From positions 4,464,001-4,528,000 of the forward strand of contig NZ_CP121261.1 of assembly GCF_029637605.1 (NCBI RefSeq): 64,000 nt of DNA. Reading direction: 5' to 3'. This stretch comes from Achromobacter spanius. Lineage in GTDB: Bacteria; Pseudomonadota; Gammaproteobacteria; Burkholderiales; Burkholderiaceae_B. A program made the position numbers and the translations under genes. This document shows, in pieces, positions 33,234 to 41,135 of this stretch (positions are counted from its first letter, which is position 1; the number at the start of each line of letters is the position of its first letter). The notes beneath the pieces are model-generated. The model searched no databases. It was not told the origin of the DNA and saw nothing but the letters and a program-made list of their open reading frames with translations.

Positions 33234-33250
33234 GGCACCAATCTGGTGCC
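33234..33250. promoter_or_regulatory. 17-bp palindrome, candidate operator
   Basis: GGCACCA (33234-33240), ATC, TGGTGCC (33244-33250): perfect 7-bp arms, 22 bp upstream of the minus-strand -10. The position overlaps where a -35 would lie. The binding protein is unknown; no regulator gene is adjacent. Confidence 0.4.
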
Positions 33251-33390
33251 CATCGTTCCATGGGATGGACAGGGTCGCAGCGCAAAACGCAGTGTTCCCC
33301 TATCGGCCCCTCGGACTAAGCGCTGCGCAGGCGGCCACGCCATTAAAATCGCCGCTTCGGCCGCGCGTGGCGCGGCATGCTGGAAGATCC

Positions 33391-34305
33391 ATGCAAGACA
33401 TTCAATTGCTGCTCGAGCAGTACGGCGGGTGGCTGGTGTTCGCCAACGTCCTGGTCGAACAGGCGGGCCTGCCCGTGCCTGCCTACCCCATGCTGATTGC
33501 CGCGGGCGCGTTGGGCGGCGCGGCGGGTTGGCTGACGCCCTGGCTGGCCGCCACCGTGGCCTGCCTGTTGGCGGACACGCTTTGGTATGTGGCGGGTCGG
33601 CGCTATGGCGCGCGGCTGCTGGGCGTGGTGTGCAAGATGTCCTTGTCGCAGGACTCCTGCATCCGCCAGACGCAGCGGCTGTATTTGCGCATTGGTGTGC
33701 GGGCCTTGCTGGTCTGCAAGTTCCTGCCCGGCGCGGGCGCGCTGTCCACCGTCATGGCGGGCCTGACCGGCACGGCCTACCGCCGCTTCCTGCTGTATGA
33801 CCTGGCGGGCGCCATGATCTGGGCGGGCTCCGGCTTGCTGCTGGGGGGCCTGTTCCACAGCGTGATCAACGATGTGCTGGACGTGCTGGGCACCTACGGC
33901 CCGATGGGGTTGGGCGTGCTGGGGGCGGTGCTGGCGCTGTACATCCTGGCGCGATTCCTGCGCCGCCGGCTTCTGTTGCGCAGCCTGCGCGTCATTCCCC
34001 GCGTGTCCGTCGACGAACTCATGCAATGGCGCCAAGATGGCCGCAACACGCTGGTCTTCGACGTGCGGCCCGACGTGCAGCGTGATGCCGCGCGCATACC
34101 CGGCGCCATCGCCGTGGATTTGAAGGCGCCCTTGCCCACGCTGGACGCGCAAGCGCTGGAGTCCGACATCGTGGTCTATTGCGCCTGCCCCAACGAAGTC
34201 TCGGCAGCACTGCTGGCCTCGCGCTTGCGCGCGGCGGGGTATCCGAAGACCTGGGCGCTGCGGGGCGGCTTCGAGGCGTGGACGGAACGCAATCACGAGG
34301 CCTGA
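33391..34305 (+). CDS. DedA family membrane protein fused to a rhodanese domain
   Basis: The 304-aa protein has an N-terminal DedA/SNARE-associated domain (about 1-195; LVEQAGLPVPAYPML at 21-35, KFLPGAGALSTVMAGLTG at 110-127) with several membrane segments. A C-terminal cytosolic rhodanese domain follows (about 205-302), with LVFDVRP and the loop VVYCACPNEVSA; Cys264 is the expected catalytic cysteine. DedA proteins act in lipid transport and membrane homeostasis; rhodaneses carry persulfide sulfur. ATG at 33391 is chosen because the membrane domain begins there. No neighbour shares its likely role. Confidence 0.9.
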   Translation: MQDIQLLLEQYGGWLVFANVLVEQAGLPVPAYPMLIAAGALGGAAGWLTPWLAATVACLLADTLWYVAGRRYGARLLGVVCKMSLSQDSCIRQTQRLYLRIGVRALLVCKFLPGAGALSTVMAGLTGTAYRRFLLYDLAGAMIWAGSGLLLGGLFHSVINDVLDVLGTYGPMGLGVLGAVLALYILARFLRRRLLLRSLRVIPRVSVDELMQWRQDGRNTLVFDVRPDVQRDAARIPGAIAVDLKAPLPTLDAQALESDIVVYCACPNEVSAALLASRLRAAGYPKTWALRGGFEAWTERNHEA

Positions 34306-34395
34306 GTCGCCGGGCTTGGGCTGGGCGATGTTCCGCGCCAAGCGCATAATTCCGTATCAGCCCGCCAAGCAGGCGGGCGGCTACAGGAGAGACGA

Positions 34396-35322
34396 ATGCG
34401 GTTGTTGTTCTTGGGTGCTGGCGGCACCGGTGGATATTTTGGTGGGCGCGCGGCGCAGGCTGGCGCGGATGTGACCTTTCTGGTGCGCGAGCCACGCGCG
34501 GCGCGTCTGCGTGAACAAGGGTTGCGCATCCAGAGCCCGCTTGGCGATGTCACGCTGCACCCGAAGCTGGTTACGCAACAGACCTTGCAGGGCGCGTATG
34601 ACGTGATTGTGCTGAGCTGCAAGGCGTATGACCTGGCCAGCGCCATCGATGCCATCCGCCCCGCGGTCGGCCCGGATACGGCGGTGCTGCCCATCATGAA
34701 CGGCGTGCTGCAGTACGACGTGCTGGATCGCGAGTTCGAGCCGCATCGCGTGCTGGGCGGCCTGTGCCAGATCAACGCCACGCTTGGCCCCGAAGGCGAA
34801 GTGGTGCACCTGGGCAAGCACGCGAATATTGTCTTTGGCGAACGCGCCGGCCCGGCCCGCAGTGAACGTTGCGTGGCGTTGGAGCAGGCGCTGGCCGGGG
34901 GTGAATACGTCAGCCGCCTTAGTGAAGACATCCATCAGGACATGTGGGAAAAGTACGTCATGCTGACCACGCTGGCGGCCGCCACGTGTCTGATGCGCGG
35001 GTCGATCGGCCAGATCGCGTCCACCGATGACGGTATCGACATCCTGAAAAGCCTGTTGCAGGAATCGCAGTCCGTGGCGGCGGCGTCCGGCCATGCCGTG
35101 CGGCCTGAGGCCGATGCGTTTGTGCAGAACCTGATCAGCGACCGCACGCAGCCCATGACGGCTTCCATGTTCCGCGATTTGCGCCAAGGCCTGCCGGTCG
35201 AGGCCGATCACATCGTGGGCGACATGGTCAACCGCGCCCGAACCTTGGGCGTGAATGCAACGTATCTGCGCGTGGCGTATTCGCACTTGCAGGTCTATCA
35301 AGCGCAACGGGCGGCAGCTTGA
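34396..35322 (+). CDS. Ketopantoate reductase family (PanE/ApbA) NADPH-dependent oxidoreductase
   Basis: The 308-aa protein begins LFLGAGGTGGYFGGRAAQAG, the NADPH-binding motif of 2-dehydropantoate 2-reductase. It retains a Lys-containing CKAYD at the end of the Rossmann fold and a C-terminal helical domain (MTASMFRDLRQG and VEADHIVGD, typical of the family). It may make pantoate for coenzyme A or act on another 2-oxoacid; paralogues are common in this lineage, so I do not assign panE. AGGAG precedes the ATG. Monocistronic by context. Confidence 0.88.
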   Translation: MRLLFLGAGGTGGYFGGRAAQAGADVTFLVREPRAARLREQGLRIQSPLGDVTLHPKLVTQQTLQGAYDVIVLSCKAYDLASAIDAIRPAVGPDTAVLPIMNGVLQYDVLDREFEPHRVLGGLCQINATLGPEGEVVHLGKHANIVFGERAGPARSERCVALEQALAGGEYVSRLSEDIHQDMWEKYVMLTTLAAATCLMRGSIGQIASTDDGIDILKSLLQESQSVAAASGHAVRPEADAFVQNLISDRTQPMTASMFRDLRQGLPVEADHIVGDMVNRARTLGVNATYLRVAYSHLQVYQAQRAAA

Positions 35323-35497
35323 GTTGCTGCATGGGATAGATGTATTGGTGCATGGATTGCAAAAAACTCGTCTGTTCTATTGGGTTTTTTGTTCGGATTT
35401 GACCGAATAGTATGGATTGCCGAATTCGGGGCGGCGCAGGGCATAGGCGCGTGGTGCGCCACCCGCCGCCCCGGTTTCCCTCCTAAGGAGCAAGACC

Positions 35498-36109
35498 ATG
35501 AAAATCGCATTGATCGGCATTTCGGGCCGCGTCGGCTCGCGCGTGGCGGACGAACTGCTCAAGCGCGGCCACCAGGTGACGGGCATCGCCCGCAACCCGG
35601 CCGACGTCAACACCCAGCCAGGCTTGAGCGTGCAACAGGGCGACGCCACCGACCCTGAAACCCTGACCCCCCTGCTGACCGGCCACGATGCCGTGGTCAG
35701 CGCCACGCGCTTTGTGTCCACCGACGCCAAGCCCTTGCTGGCCGCCGTGAAGAACGCCGGCGTGCCGCGCCTGCTGGTGGTGGGCGGCGCGGGCAGCCTG
35801 CAAGTGGCGCCCGGCATGCTGCTGATCGACACCCCCGAATTCCCGGACGCGTACAAGCCCGAGGCGCGCGCGGGCGTCGTCTTCCTGGACACGCTGCGCC
35901 AGGAAAAAGTGCTGAACTGGACCTTCCTGTCGCCATCGGCAATGTTTGAACCCGGTGAGCGTACCGGGGCATTCCGGGTCGGCGATGACACCCTGCTGGC
36001 CGACGAGGAAGGCAAAAGCTGGATCTCGATGGAAGACTACGCGATTGCGTTGGCCGACGAGATCGAATCCCCCCAACACGCCCGCCGCCGCTTCACGGTC
36101 GGGTATTGA
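35498..36109 (+). CDS. NAD(P)-binding atypical SDR family protein
   Basis: The 203-aa protein has IALIGISGRVGSRVADELLKRGHQVTGIAR at the N-terminus (split here: GISGRVGS is the nucleotide loop) and the family's VVGGAGSL and FLSPSAMFEPGERTG blocks. It belongs to the NAD(P)H-binding, NmrA/YwnB-like group that often sits beside redox-sensing regulators. The strong AAGGAG at 35486 fixes the start. A flavin reductase and a deoxyribosyltransferase-like gene follow on the same strand. Confidence 0.85.
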   Translation: MKIALIGISGRVGSRVADELLKRGHQVTGIARNPADVNTQPGLSVQQGDATDPETLTPLLTGHDAVVSATRFVSTDAKPLLAAVKNAGVPRLLVVGGAGSLQVAPGMLLIDTPEFPDAYKPEARAGVVFLDTLRQEKVLNWTFLSPSAMFEPGERTGAFRVGDDTLLADEEGKSWISMEDYAIALADEIESPQHARRRFTVGY

Positions 36110-36149
36110 CGCCGGCAATCTGAAGCCAGCAACCCTACCCCGCGACCCC

Positions 36150-36719
36150 ATGTCCCCTATCGAACCCGTCGAACTGCCTCGCTCTTATCTGCTTCTGAAC
36201 CATGGGCCCTCGGTGCTTGTCACCAGTGCCCATGGCGCGGCGCGCAACGTCATGGCCGCGGCCTGGGCGATGCCCTTGGACTTCAACCCGGCCAAGATGC
36301 TGGTGGTGGTGGACAAGAACACCTACACGCGCGAATTGATCGAGGCGTCCGGCGAGTTCGCACTGTGCATTCCGTCGCGCGCGCAGGCGGCCGCCACGCT
36401 GAAAGTGGGTTCGGAATCGGGCCGGGATGTGGACAAGTTCAAGGCGTGTGGCTTGAACACGTTTGCGGCCAGCAAGATCGGCGCGCCATTGGTCAGCGAC
36501 TGCCTGGGCTGGTTGGAATGCAAGGTGGTGCCCGAGCCGCACAACCAACAGGCTTATGATTTGTTCATTGGCGAAGTCGTCGCCGCGTGGGCCGCGCCGG
36601 ATGTGTTCTCTCAAAACCGCTGGCACTTTCCCGAAGACGAGCGGCGTTCGATCCACTACCTGGCGGGCGGCTCATTTTTTGCCACCGGCGAAGCCTTCAA
36701 CGTTTCAGAATCGGAGTAG
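36150..36719 (+). CDS. Flavin reductase-like FMN-binding protein
   Basis: The 189-aa protein has the split-barrel flavin reductase fold: PRSYLLLNHGPSVLVTSAHG at the start, AWAMPLDFNPAKMLVVV for FMN binding and LECKVVPEPHNQQAYDLFIGEV for the dimer/substrate side. Members supply reduced flavin to monooxygenases or bind FMN with redox function; no monooxygenase is adjacent. I use the ATG at 36150; an ORF open from 35946 overlaps the previous gene in another frame. A following gene starts 5 bp after its stop. Confidence 0.85.
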   Translation: MSPIEPVELPRSYLLLNHGPSVLVTSAHGAARNVMAAAWAMPLDFNPAKMLVVVDKNTYTRELIEASGEFALCIPSRAQAAATLKVGSESGRDVDKFKACGLNTFAASKIGAPLVSDCLGWLECKVVPEPHNQQAYDLFIGEVVAAWAAPDVFSQNRWHFPEDERRSIHYLAGGSFFATGEAFNVSESE

Positions 36720-36724
36720 CCCTT

Positions 36725-37234
36725 ATGCGCAGCGTGTATCTCGCGGGGTTCGACGTATTCCTGCCCGATGCCGCGGCGCATGGCCAGCGCCTGAAGGCGC
36801 TATGCGCCACCTACGGATTCGACGGCCTGTTTCCCTTGGACAACGCGGCACCCAAGGACTTGTCGGGGCCCGCGCTGGCGCAATGGATCTATCGCGAAAA
36901 CGTCGCGTTGATCCGCCGCGCCGACATGGTGATGGCTAACCTGAATACCTTTCGTGGCGCCGAGCCTGATTCGGGCACGGCCTTCGAGGTGGGCTACGCC
37001 ATTGCCTGTGGCAAGCCGGTCTGGGGCTACACCAGCCAGGCCGGGTCGCTGATCGATCAGGTGGCGGTGGGGGCGGCGGCGGACGACGGCGCGTCACGCA
37101 TGGTGGATGCCGAGGGCTATACGGTGGAAGACTTTGGCCTGAACCTGAATTTGATGCTGGCATGCAGCGCGCGCATCGTCGTGGGTAAAGCGTCGGACTG
37201 CCTGGCCCTGATGGCGGCAGAGGCCAGCCGGTGA
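36725..37234 (+). CDS. Nucleoside 2-deoxyribosyltransferase family protein
   Basis: The 169-aa protein begins MRSVYLAGFDVFLPDA and has the family's substrate/catalytic segments MVMANLNTFRGAEPDSGTAF (Asp and Glu near the 5' nucleoside site) and EVGYAIACGKPVWGY. Nucleoside 2-deoxyribosyltransferases exchange bases between deoxynucleosides; related proteins hydrolyse N-glycosidic bonds of nucleotides. GGAG upstream and a 5-bp gap to the flavin reductase suggest cotranscription. It may take part in nucleobase salvage, like the deaminase operon 27110-33057. Confidence 0.85.
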   Translation: MRSVYLAGFDVFLPDAAAHGQRLKALCATYGFDGLFPLDNAAPKDLSGPALAQWIYRENVALIRRADMVMANLNTFRGAEPDSGTAFEVGYAIACGKPVWGYTSQAGSLIDQVAVGAAADDGASRMVDAEGYTVEDFGLNLNLMLACSARIVVGKASDCLALMAAEASR

Positions 37235-37282
37235 ATCGCCTGCGCTAAGCAGGGATCCCCAGCGGCAAGCCTGCGCAGGCCG

Positions 37283-37933
37283 CTACTTCGCCGCCCTTTT
37301 GCGTGTCGCCTTCTTGGCCACCGGTGTACCCAGATATCCCATCACCGCGTCCACCACGGCTTGCTCAAGCTGCTCGGTGGAAAACCCCACGGGCGGCTCC
37401 AACGCCGCCGCATGCACTAACGACTCCATGATGCGCAGCACCACATAGGTGGCCAGGTCGCGGTCTTGTTGCGCGATCTCGGCCCGATGCAGCTCCAGCA
37501 GATGCCGCATGCGGCGGTGGATATCCTGGTCGGCCAGGCTGTGTTCGCGCGGCGTGTCGAACAGCGGAAACTCGCGTTCAAGCACCCGGTGCAGGGCCGG
37601 TTCCAGCAGATGCGCGTGCAGCATGGCCTGCACGATGGCGGCCACGCGTTCTTTCAAGGTCGCGGCAGGGTTGCTGTTCAGCACCTCGTCGATGACATCC
37701 AGCATGTCGTTGTCGTGGCGCTGATGCAGCGCGGCGATCAGCGCGTTCTTGTTCGGAAAATACTGGTACAGCGACCCGACGCTGACCCCAGCCGTTTCGG
37801 CGATCAGATTGGTGTTGGTTCCCGCATAGCCGTGCGTGGCCAAAATGCGAGCCGTGGCCTGCAGGATCGTGTCGACGGTGTGCTGGGACCTGAGCTGGCG
37901 CGGTGATTTTCGGGGCTGAGGGATAGCGGTCAT
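37283..37933 (-). CDS. TetR family transcriptional regulator
   Basis: The 216-aa protein has an N-terminal TetR helix-turn-helix (about 14-60: STVDTILQATARIL-like helix, then IAETAGVSVGSLYQYFPNKNAL) and a ligand-binding C-terminal domain ending in a lysine-rich ATRKRAAK. It is divergent from an MFS exporter (38084) and likely represses it. A 14-bp inverted repeat lies between the two genes. Confidence 0.9.
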   Translation of the reverse strand: MTAIPQPRKSPRQLRSQHTVDTILQATARILATHGYAGTNTNLIAETAGVSVGSLYQYFPNKNALIAALHQRHDNDMLDVIDEVLNSNPAATLKERVAAIVQAMLHAHLLEPALHRVLEREFPLFDTPREHSLADQDIHRRMRHLLELHRAEIAQQDRDLATYVVLRIMESLVHAAALEPPVGFSTEQLEQAVVDAVMGYLGTPVAKKATRKRAAK

Positions 37934-37961
37934 GGATGCGTGGAAAGGCGAGTATCAAAGC

Positions 37962-37975
37962 TGAGCAATGGCTCA
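37962..37975. promoter_or_regulatory. Candidate TetR operator
   Basis: TGAGC (37962-37966), AATG, GCTCA (37971-37975), 29 bp upstream of the TetR start and 108 bp from the MFS start. The size and place suit a TetR dimer, but the arms are only 5 bp. Confidence 0.35.
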
Positions 37976-38083
37976 TAAAATTCAGGGCAGGCAATCTGAT
38001 TGTTCACCCGCAAGCGCGGATTATGCCATCGACGAATTCTCCGCGATGGTTTCAGATTGCCACAACCCTATCAAGGATTTCTC

Positions 38084-39286
38084 ATGTCGAACGTATCGAC
38101 GGCTGGGGCACCGCCCGCAGCCGGTGAACCCGTGCGCTCTGTATTTGTGCAGTTGTCGCCGTTGGTGGTGGTGGTGTTCATTGCATTTTTCATGGTCGGC
38201 CTGCCGATGCCGGTCTTGCCGCTCTACGTGACCGGCACGCTGATGATGAGCGCGCTGGTGGTGGGCGTGGTGGCCGGCCTGCAGTTTGCCGCCGCCCTGC
38301 TGTCGCGCGCCTATGCCGGCGCGCTGGCCGATCGCCAGGGCGCCAAGCGGGCGGTGGTGGTCGGCTGCCTGCTGGGGGCGGCGGCGGGTGTGCTGTATGT
38401 GCTGGCCGACGCCTTGTCGGCGCGGCCGCAAGGGGCGCTGACGGCGCTGTTGGCGGGCCGTGCGTTGATGGGCTGCGCCGAAAGTCTGATCGTCACCGGC
38501 GCGTTGAGCTGGGGCGTGGGCCGCGTGGGGCCGCAGCACGCGGGCCGCGTCATGGCCTGGGTGGGTGTCGCCATCTACGCCGCCTATGCCTTGGGCGCAC
38601 CCGCCGGCATGCGGCTGTATGCCTATGCAGGCTTCGCGGGCCTGGCGTGGGCAACGGTCGTGATTCCGTTGGCGGCGCTGGCGCTGGTGTTGCCGCAACG
38701 CGCCGCGCCTGCGCTGGGTGGGGTGCGCACGCCCTTCTACCGGGTGCTGGGCATGGTGCTGTTGCCCGGTCTGGGGCTGGCCCTGACCAGTGTGGGATTC
38801 GGCGTGATCACCGCGTTTGTAAGCCTGCTGTTTGTGCAACGCGGCTGGGACGGCGCGGGATGGATGTTCAGCGCGTTCGGCGTGGGGTTCATTCTTGCCC
38901 GCGTCTTCTTCGCGGGTCTGCCTGACAAGCTGGGCGGCGCGCGCGTGGCGCTGGTGTGCGTGCTGATCGAGGCGGTGGGCCAGTGCCTGATCTGGCAAAG
39001 CGTCACGCCGATGTGGGCGTATGCCGGCGCATGCCTGACCGGCGCGGGCTATTCGCTGGCATTTCCGGCGTTCGGCGTCGAAGCGGTGCGGCGCGTGCCG
39101 GCGGCAAGCCGTGGCGCGGCCATGGGGGCGTATGTGGCGTTTCTGGACGTGGCGTTGGGTATCAGCGGCCCGCTGGCGGGCGGGCTGGCCGGCGCGCAAG
39201 GCGTGGGCGCCGTGTATGCGATGGGCGGCGCGTGCGCGTTGGCCGCGGTGTTCGTGGCCCTGGCGCTGCGGCGTCCGGCGCGGTAA
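38084..39286 (+). CDS. Major facilitator superfamily transporter
   Basis: The 400-aa polytopic protein has about twelve hydrophobic segments. The cytoplasmic loop GALADRQGAKRAV after helix 2 is the MFS motif A, and the related sequence GLPDKLGGARVA lies in the second half. This points to a drug or metabolite efflux carrier (YfcJ/arabinose-efflux-like). AAGGATT upstream supports the ATG at 38084. TetR is divergent. Ends in the 3' hairpin at 39290. Confidence 0.9.
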   Translation: MSNVSTAGAPPAAGEPVRSVFVQLSPLVVVVFIAFFMVGLPMPVLPLYVTGTLMMSALVVGVVAGLQFAAALLSRAYAGALADRQGAKRAVVVGCLLGAAAGVLYVLADALSARPQGALTALLAGRALMGCAESLIVTGALSWGVGRVGPQHAGRVMAWVGVAIYAAYALGAPAGMRLYAYAGFAGLAWATVVIPLAALALVLPQRAAPALGGVRTPFYRVLGMVLLPGLGLALTSVGFGVITAFVSLLFVQRGWDGAGWMFSAFGVGFILARVFFAGLPDKLGGARVALVCVLIEAVGQCLIWQSVTPMWAYAGACLTGAGYSLAFPAFGVEAVRRVPAASRGAAMGAYVAFLDVALGISGPLAGGLAGAQGVGAVYAMGGACALAAVFVALALRRPAR

Positions 39287-39289
39287 CAA

Positions 39290-39315
39290 CCCATCGGGGC
39301 TGCGGCCCCGATGGG
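39290..39315. terminator. Bidirectional hairpin between the MFS gene and ribB
   Basis: CCCATCGGGGC (39290-39300), TGCG, GCCCCGATGGG (39305-39315): a perfect 11-bp stem with a tetraloop, starting 4 bp after the MFS stop and 12 bp before the ribB stop. It lacks a long T tract. It can serve both convergent transcripts. Confidence 0.6.
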
Positions 39316-39327
39316 ATGCGGTTCCCC

Positions 39328-40041
39328 TTAGACGGTGGCGGCCATTTCCAGGACTTCGTCGTCCACGGCTTCGGCGTTGCCGTCTTTCAGCTTTTGCAGA
39401 TGGTCGGCCAGTTCGGCAATGGTCAGCGCGACCAGGCCGTGCTGGGCCGCGTAGCGCTCCAGCGAGGCGCCGCGCATCATGGTGCCGTCGGCGTTCATCA
39501 GTTCGCACAGCACGCCGGCGGGGCGCAGGCCGGCCAGCACGGCCAGGTCCACCGAGCCTTCGGTGTGGCCACGCCGCGTCAGCACGCCGCCGGGTTGGGC
39601 GCGCAGCGGGAACACGTGGCCGGGGCTGACGATGTCATCGCTTTGGGCCGACGGCGAGATGGCGGCGCGGATGGTGGTGACGCGGTCAACCGCCGACACG
39701 CCGGTGCTGACGCCTTCGCGCGCTTCGATGGACACGGTGAAGGCGGTGGCAAAGCGGCTTTGGTTGCGCGTGACCATGGGCGGCAGTTCCAGCCGGTCCA
39801 GGGTTTCGCCGGGCAGGCACAGGCAGACGATGCCGCTGCCGTCGCGGATCAACTGCGCCATGACGGGCACGGTGAGCTTGTCGGCGGCGACGATCAGGTC
39901 GGCTTCGTTCTCGCGGTCGAAGTCGTCCATGAGGATGACCGGACGGCCCAGGCGCAGATGATGCAGCGCGCGTTGTAAACGCGCGGCAAAGGGTTGCGAA
40001 GCCAGGCTGGGAAGGGACTGCGGGGTATTGAGGGTGGACAT
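39328..40041 (-). CDS. ribB: 3,4-dihydroxy-2-butanone 4-phosphate synthase
   Basis: The 237-aa protein has the DHBP synthase signature: [18 protein letters not shown] (the acidic DRENE loop that binds Mg2+ and ribulose 5-phosphate), [38 protein letters not shown] and [13 protein letters not shown]. It makes the 4-carbon precursor of riboflavin. There is no GTP cyclohydrolase II domain, so it is stand-alone RibB. The ATG at 40041 lies about 120 bp downstream of an FMN riboswitch, which should shut the gene off when FMN is high. Confidence 0.95.
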   Translation of the reverse strand: MSTLNTPQSLPSLASQPFAARLQRALHHLRLGRPVILMDDFDRENEADLIVAADKLTVPVMAQLIRDGSGIVCLCLPGETLDRLELPPMVTRNQSRFATAFTVSIEAREGVSTGVSAVDRVTTIRAAISPSAQSDDIVSPGHVFPLRAQPGGVLTRRGHTEGSVDLAVLAGLRPAGVLCELMNADGTMMRGASLERYAAQHGLVALTIAELADHLQKLKDGNAEAVDDEVLEMAATV

Positions 40042-40115
40042 TGAAACGCTCTCGCAAAATAAAGTGGGCGAAAAACGTTTCAGGGCTAATCGACTGCCGA
40101 ACGCAATACAACGTT

Positions 40116-40135
40116 CCAGGCGCATGGGCGCCTGG
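40116..40135 (-). promoter_or_regulatory. Hairpin in the FMN riboswitch expression platform
   Basis: CCAGGCGC (40116-40123), ATGG, GCGCCTGG (40128-40135) gives an 8-bp stem between the aptamer and the ribB start on the minus strand. No clear T tract follows, so the switch may act by Rho or by translation, not by an intrinsic terminator. Confidence 0.4.
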
Positions 40136-40159
40136 ATAACGGGGTGTTGTGCCGGCACA

Positions 40160-40306
40160 TCTTCTCTCATCCGGACTATGACCGTCGGCTCTGGCATCTC
40201 ACCAGATCTGCTGACCCCGATGTCCGTGAAGGACGCCGGGCGCTCGCGGGCTCGCCACATTGCATGGCATACCGCCGGTGGGGAATTGCACCCCGCCCTG
40301 AAGACG
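40160..40306 (-). ncRNA. FMN riboswitch (RFN element)
   Basis: Read on the minus strand the region has the conserved RFN blocks in order: TCAGGGCGGGGTGCAATTCC, CCACCGGCGGTA, AGCCCGCGAGCG, TCAGCAGATCTGGTGAGATG, CCAGAGCCGACGGT and ATAGTCCGGATGAGAGAAGA. These build the six-arm FMN-binding aptamer. It lies in the 5' leader of ribB and senses FMN to control riboflavin synthesis. Confidence 0.95.
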
Positions 40307-40394
40307 TACTGCATGTCGTGTTAACGACATCGGCGATTGTACGCCTGTCTGCGCAGATCGCGGAACAGACCGGGCGGGACGTGAACGCGGATTT

Positions 40395-41009
40395 TCAGGG
40401 GACGGATTTGCCGGCCCGGGCGGGTTTGGTCGTCGTCTTCTTGATTGGCGGCTTCGTCGCCGGCTTCGTCGCCGGCTTCGTCGTCTTCTCCGGCGGCTTC
40501 TCGGTCGCCGGCTGCGTCGCTTTCTTCGCCGTCTTCTTCTTCGGCAGCGCCAGCATCGTGCCCCGGCATGGCGGCGTGCCGCACAGGCAGCGGTAGCCTT
40601 CCTTCAGCGCCTTGGTGATGCGGCCGTCCAGAACCAGACCGTAGTCATACGACAGTTCGGTGCCGCGCGCGATGTCCTGCAAGGCGACGATGTACACGCG
40701 CTTGCCGTGCTTGCCTTCCTGCGCCTCGCAGTTGGGCTCACAGGAGTGGTTGATCCAGCGGGCATCGTTGCCTTCGTCGCCGCCGTCGATCACGCGGCCC
40801 GAGCTGAGCGCGAAGAAGAAGGTGTGGAAGGGGTCGTCGGGGTTGGTGGGGTGGCGCCGGTCGGCTTCCTTGGCGCTGATGCGCGCGCCGCCGTATTCGA
40901 TGATGCGTGTGCCGGCGGGGATCTTGCGGGCGGCGAAGACGCCGTTGCCATGCAGCTTCGAGCGGCGGACAACATGCCAGGGCTTGATCGGGGTGGCTTC
41001 GGTGGTCAT
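40395..41009 (-). CDS. SET-domain protein lysine methyltransferase with Lys/Pro/Thr-rich tail
   Basis: The 204-aa protein is a eukaryote-type SET domain: SKLHGNGVFAARKIPAGTRI (18-37), the cofactor motif RWINHSCEPNCE (84-95), the catalytic-Tyr motif GTELSYDYG (116-124) and a post-SET CLCGTPPCRG (Cys141, 143 and 148, which with Cys90 can bind zinc). Such enzymes move methyl from S-adenosylmethionine to protein lysines. Residues 156-204 form a disordered tail of K-K-T and P-A-T-K repeats like histone H1. The ATG at 41009 is chosen because the open frame upstream reads through non-homologous residues. Substrate unknown. Confidence 0.88.
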   Translation of the reverse strand: MTTEATPIKPWHVVRRSKLHGNGVFAARKIPAGTRIIEYGGARISAKEADRRHPTNPDDPFHTFFFALSSGRVIDGGDEGNDARWINHSCEPNCEAQEGKHGKRVYIVALQDIARGTELSYDYGLVLDGRITKALKEGYRCLCGTPPCRGTMLALPKKKTAKKATQPATEKPPEKTTKPATKPATKPPIKKTTTKPARAGKSVP

Positions 41010-41135
41010 GTAGGCGTTGGGGAAGGCGTTGGAGGAGCGTCGGGGCGCGCGAGACGAAACAGAATTATATCGACGCGCCTGTGACAGGATCACAGGCGTA
41101 TAGTTGGCGCCGCCTGGTCCTTGGTTGATTTCATC

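Larger units (their letters stand above)
33058..33390. other. Divergent intergenic region between the BMP operon and the DedA-rhodanese gene
   Basis: The 333-bp stretch holds no gene I can support. It contains a consensus -10 box for the minus-strand operon and a 17-bp palindrome, listed separately. Confidence 0.6.

Noticed and set aside
40440..40500. Tandem GGCTTCGTCGCC-type DNA repeat near 40450
   Set aside because: It encodes the PATK/KPATKP tail of the SET protein on the minus strand and needs no separate explanation.
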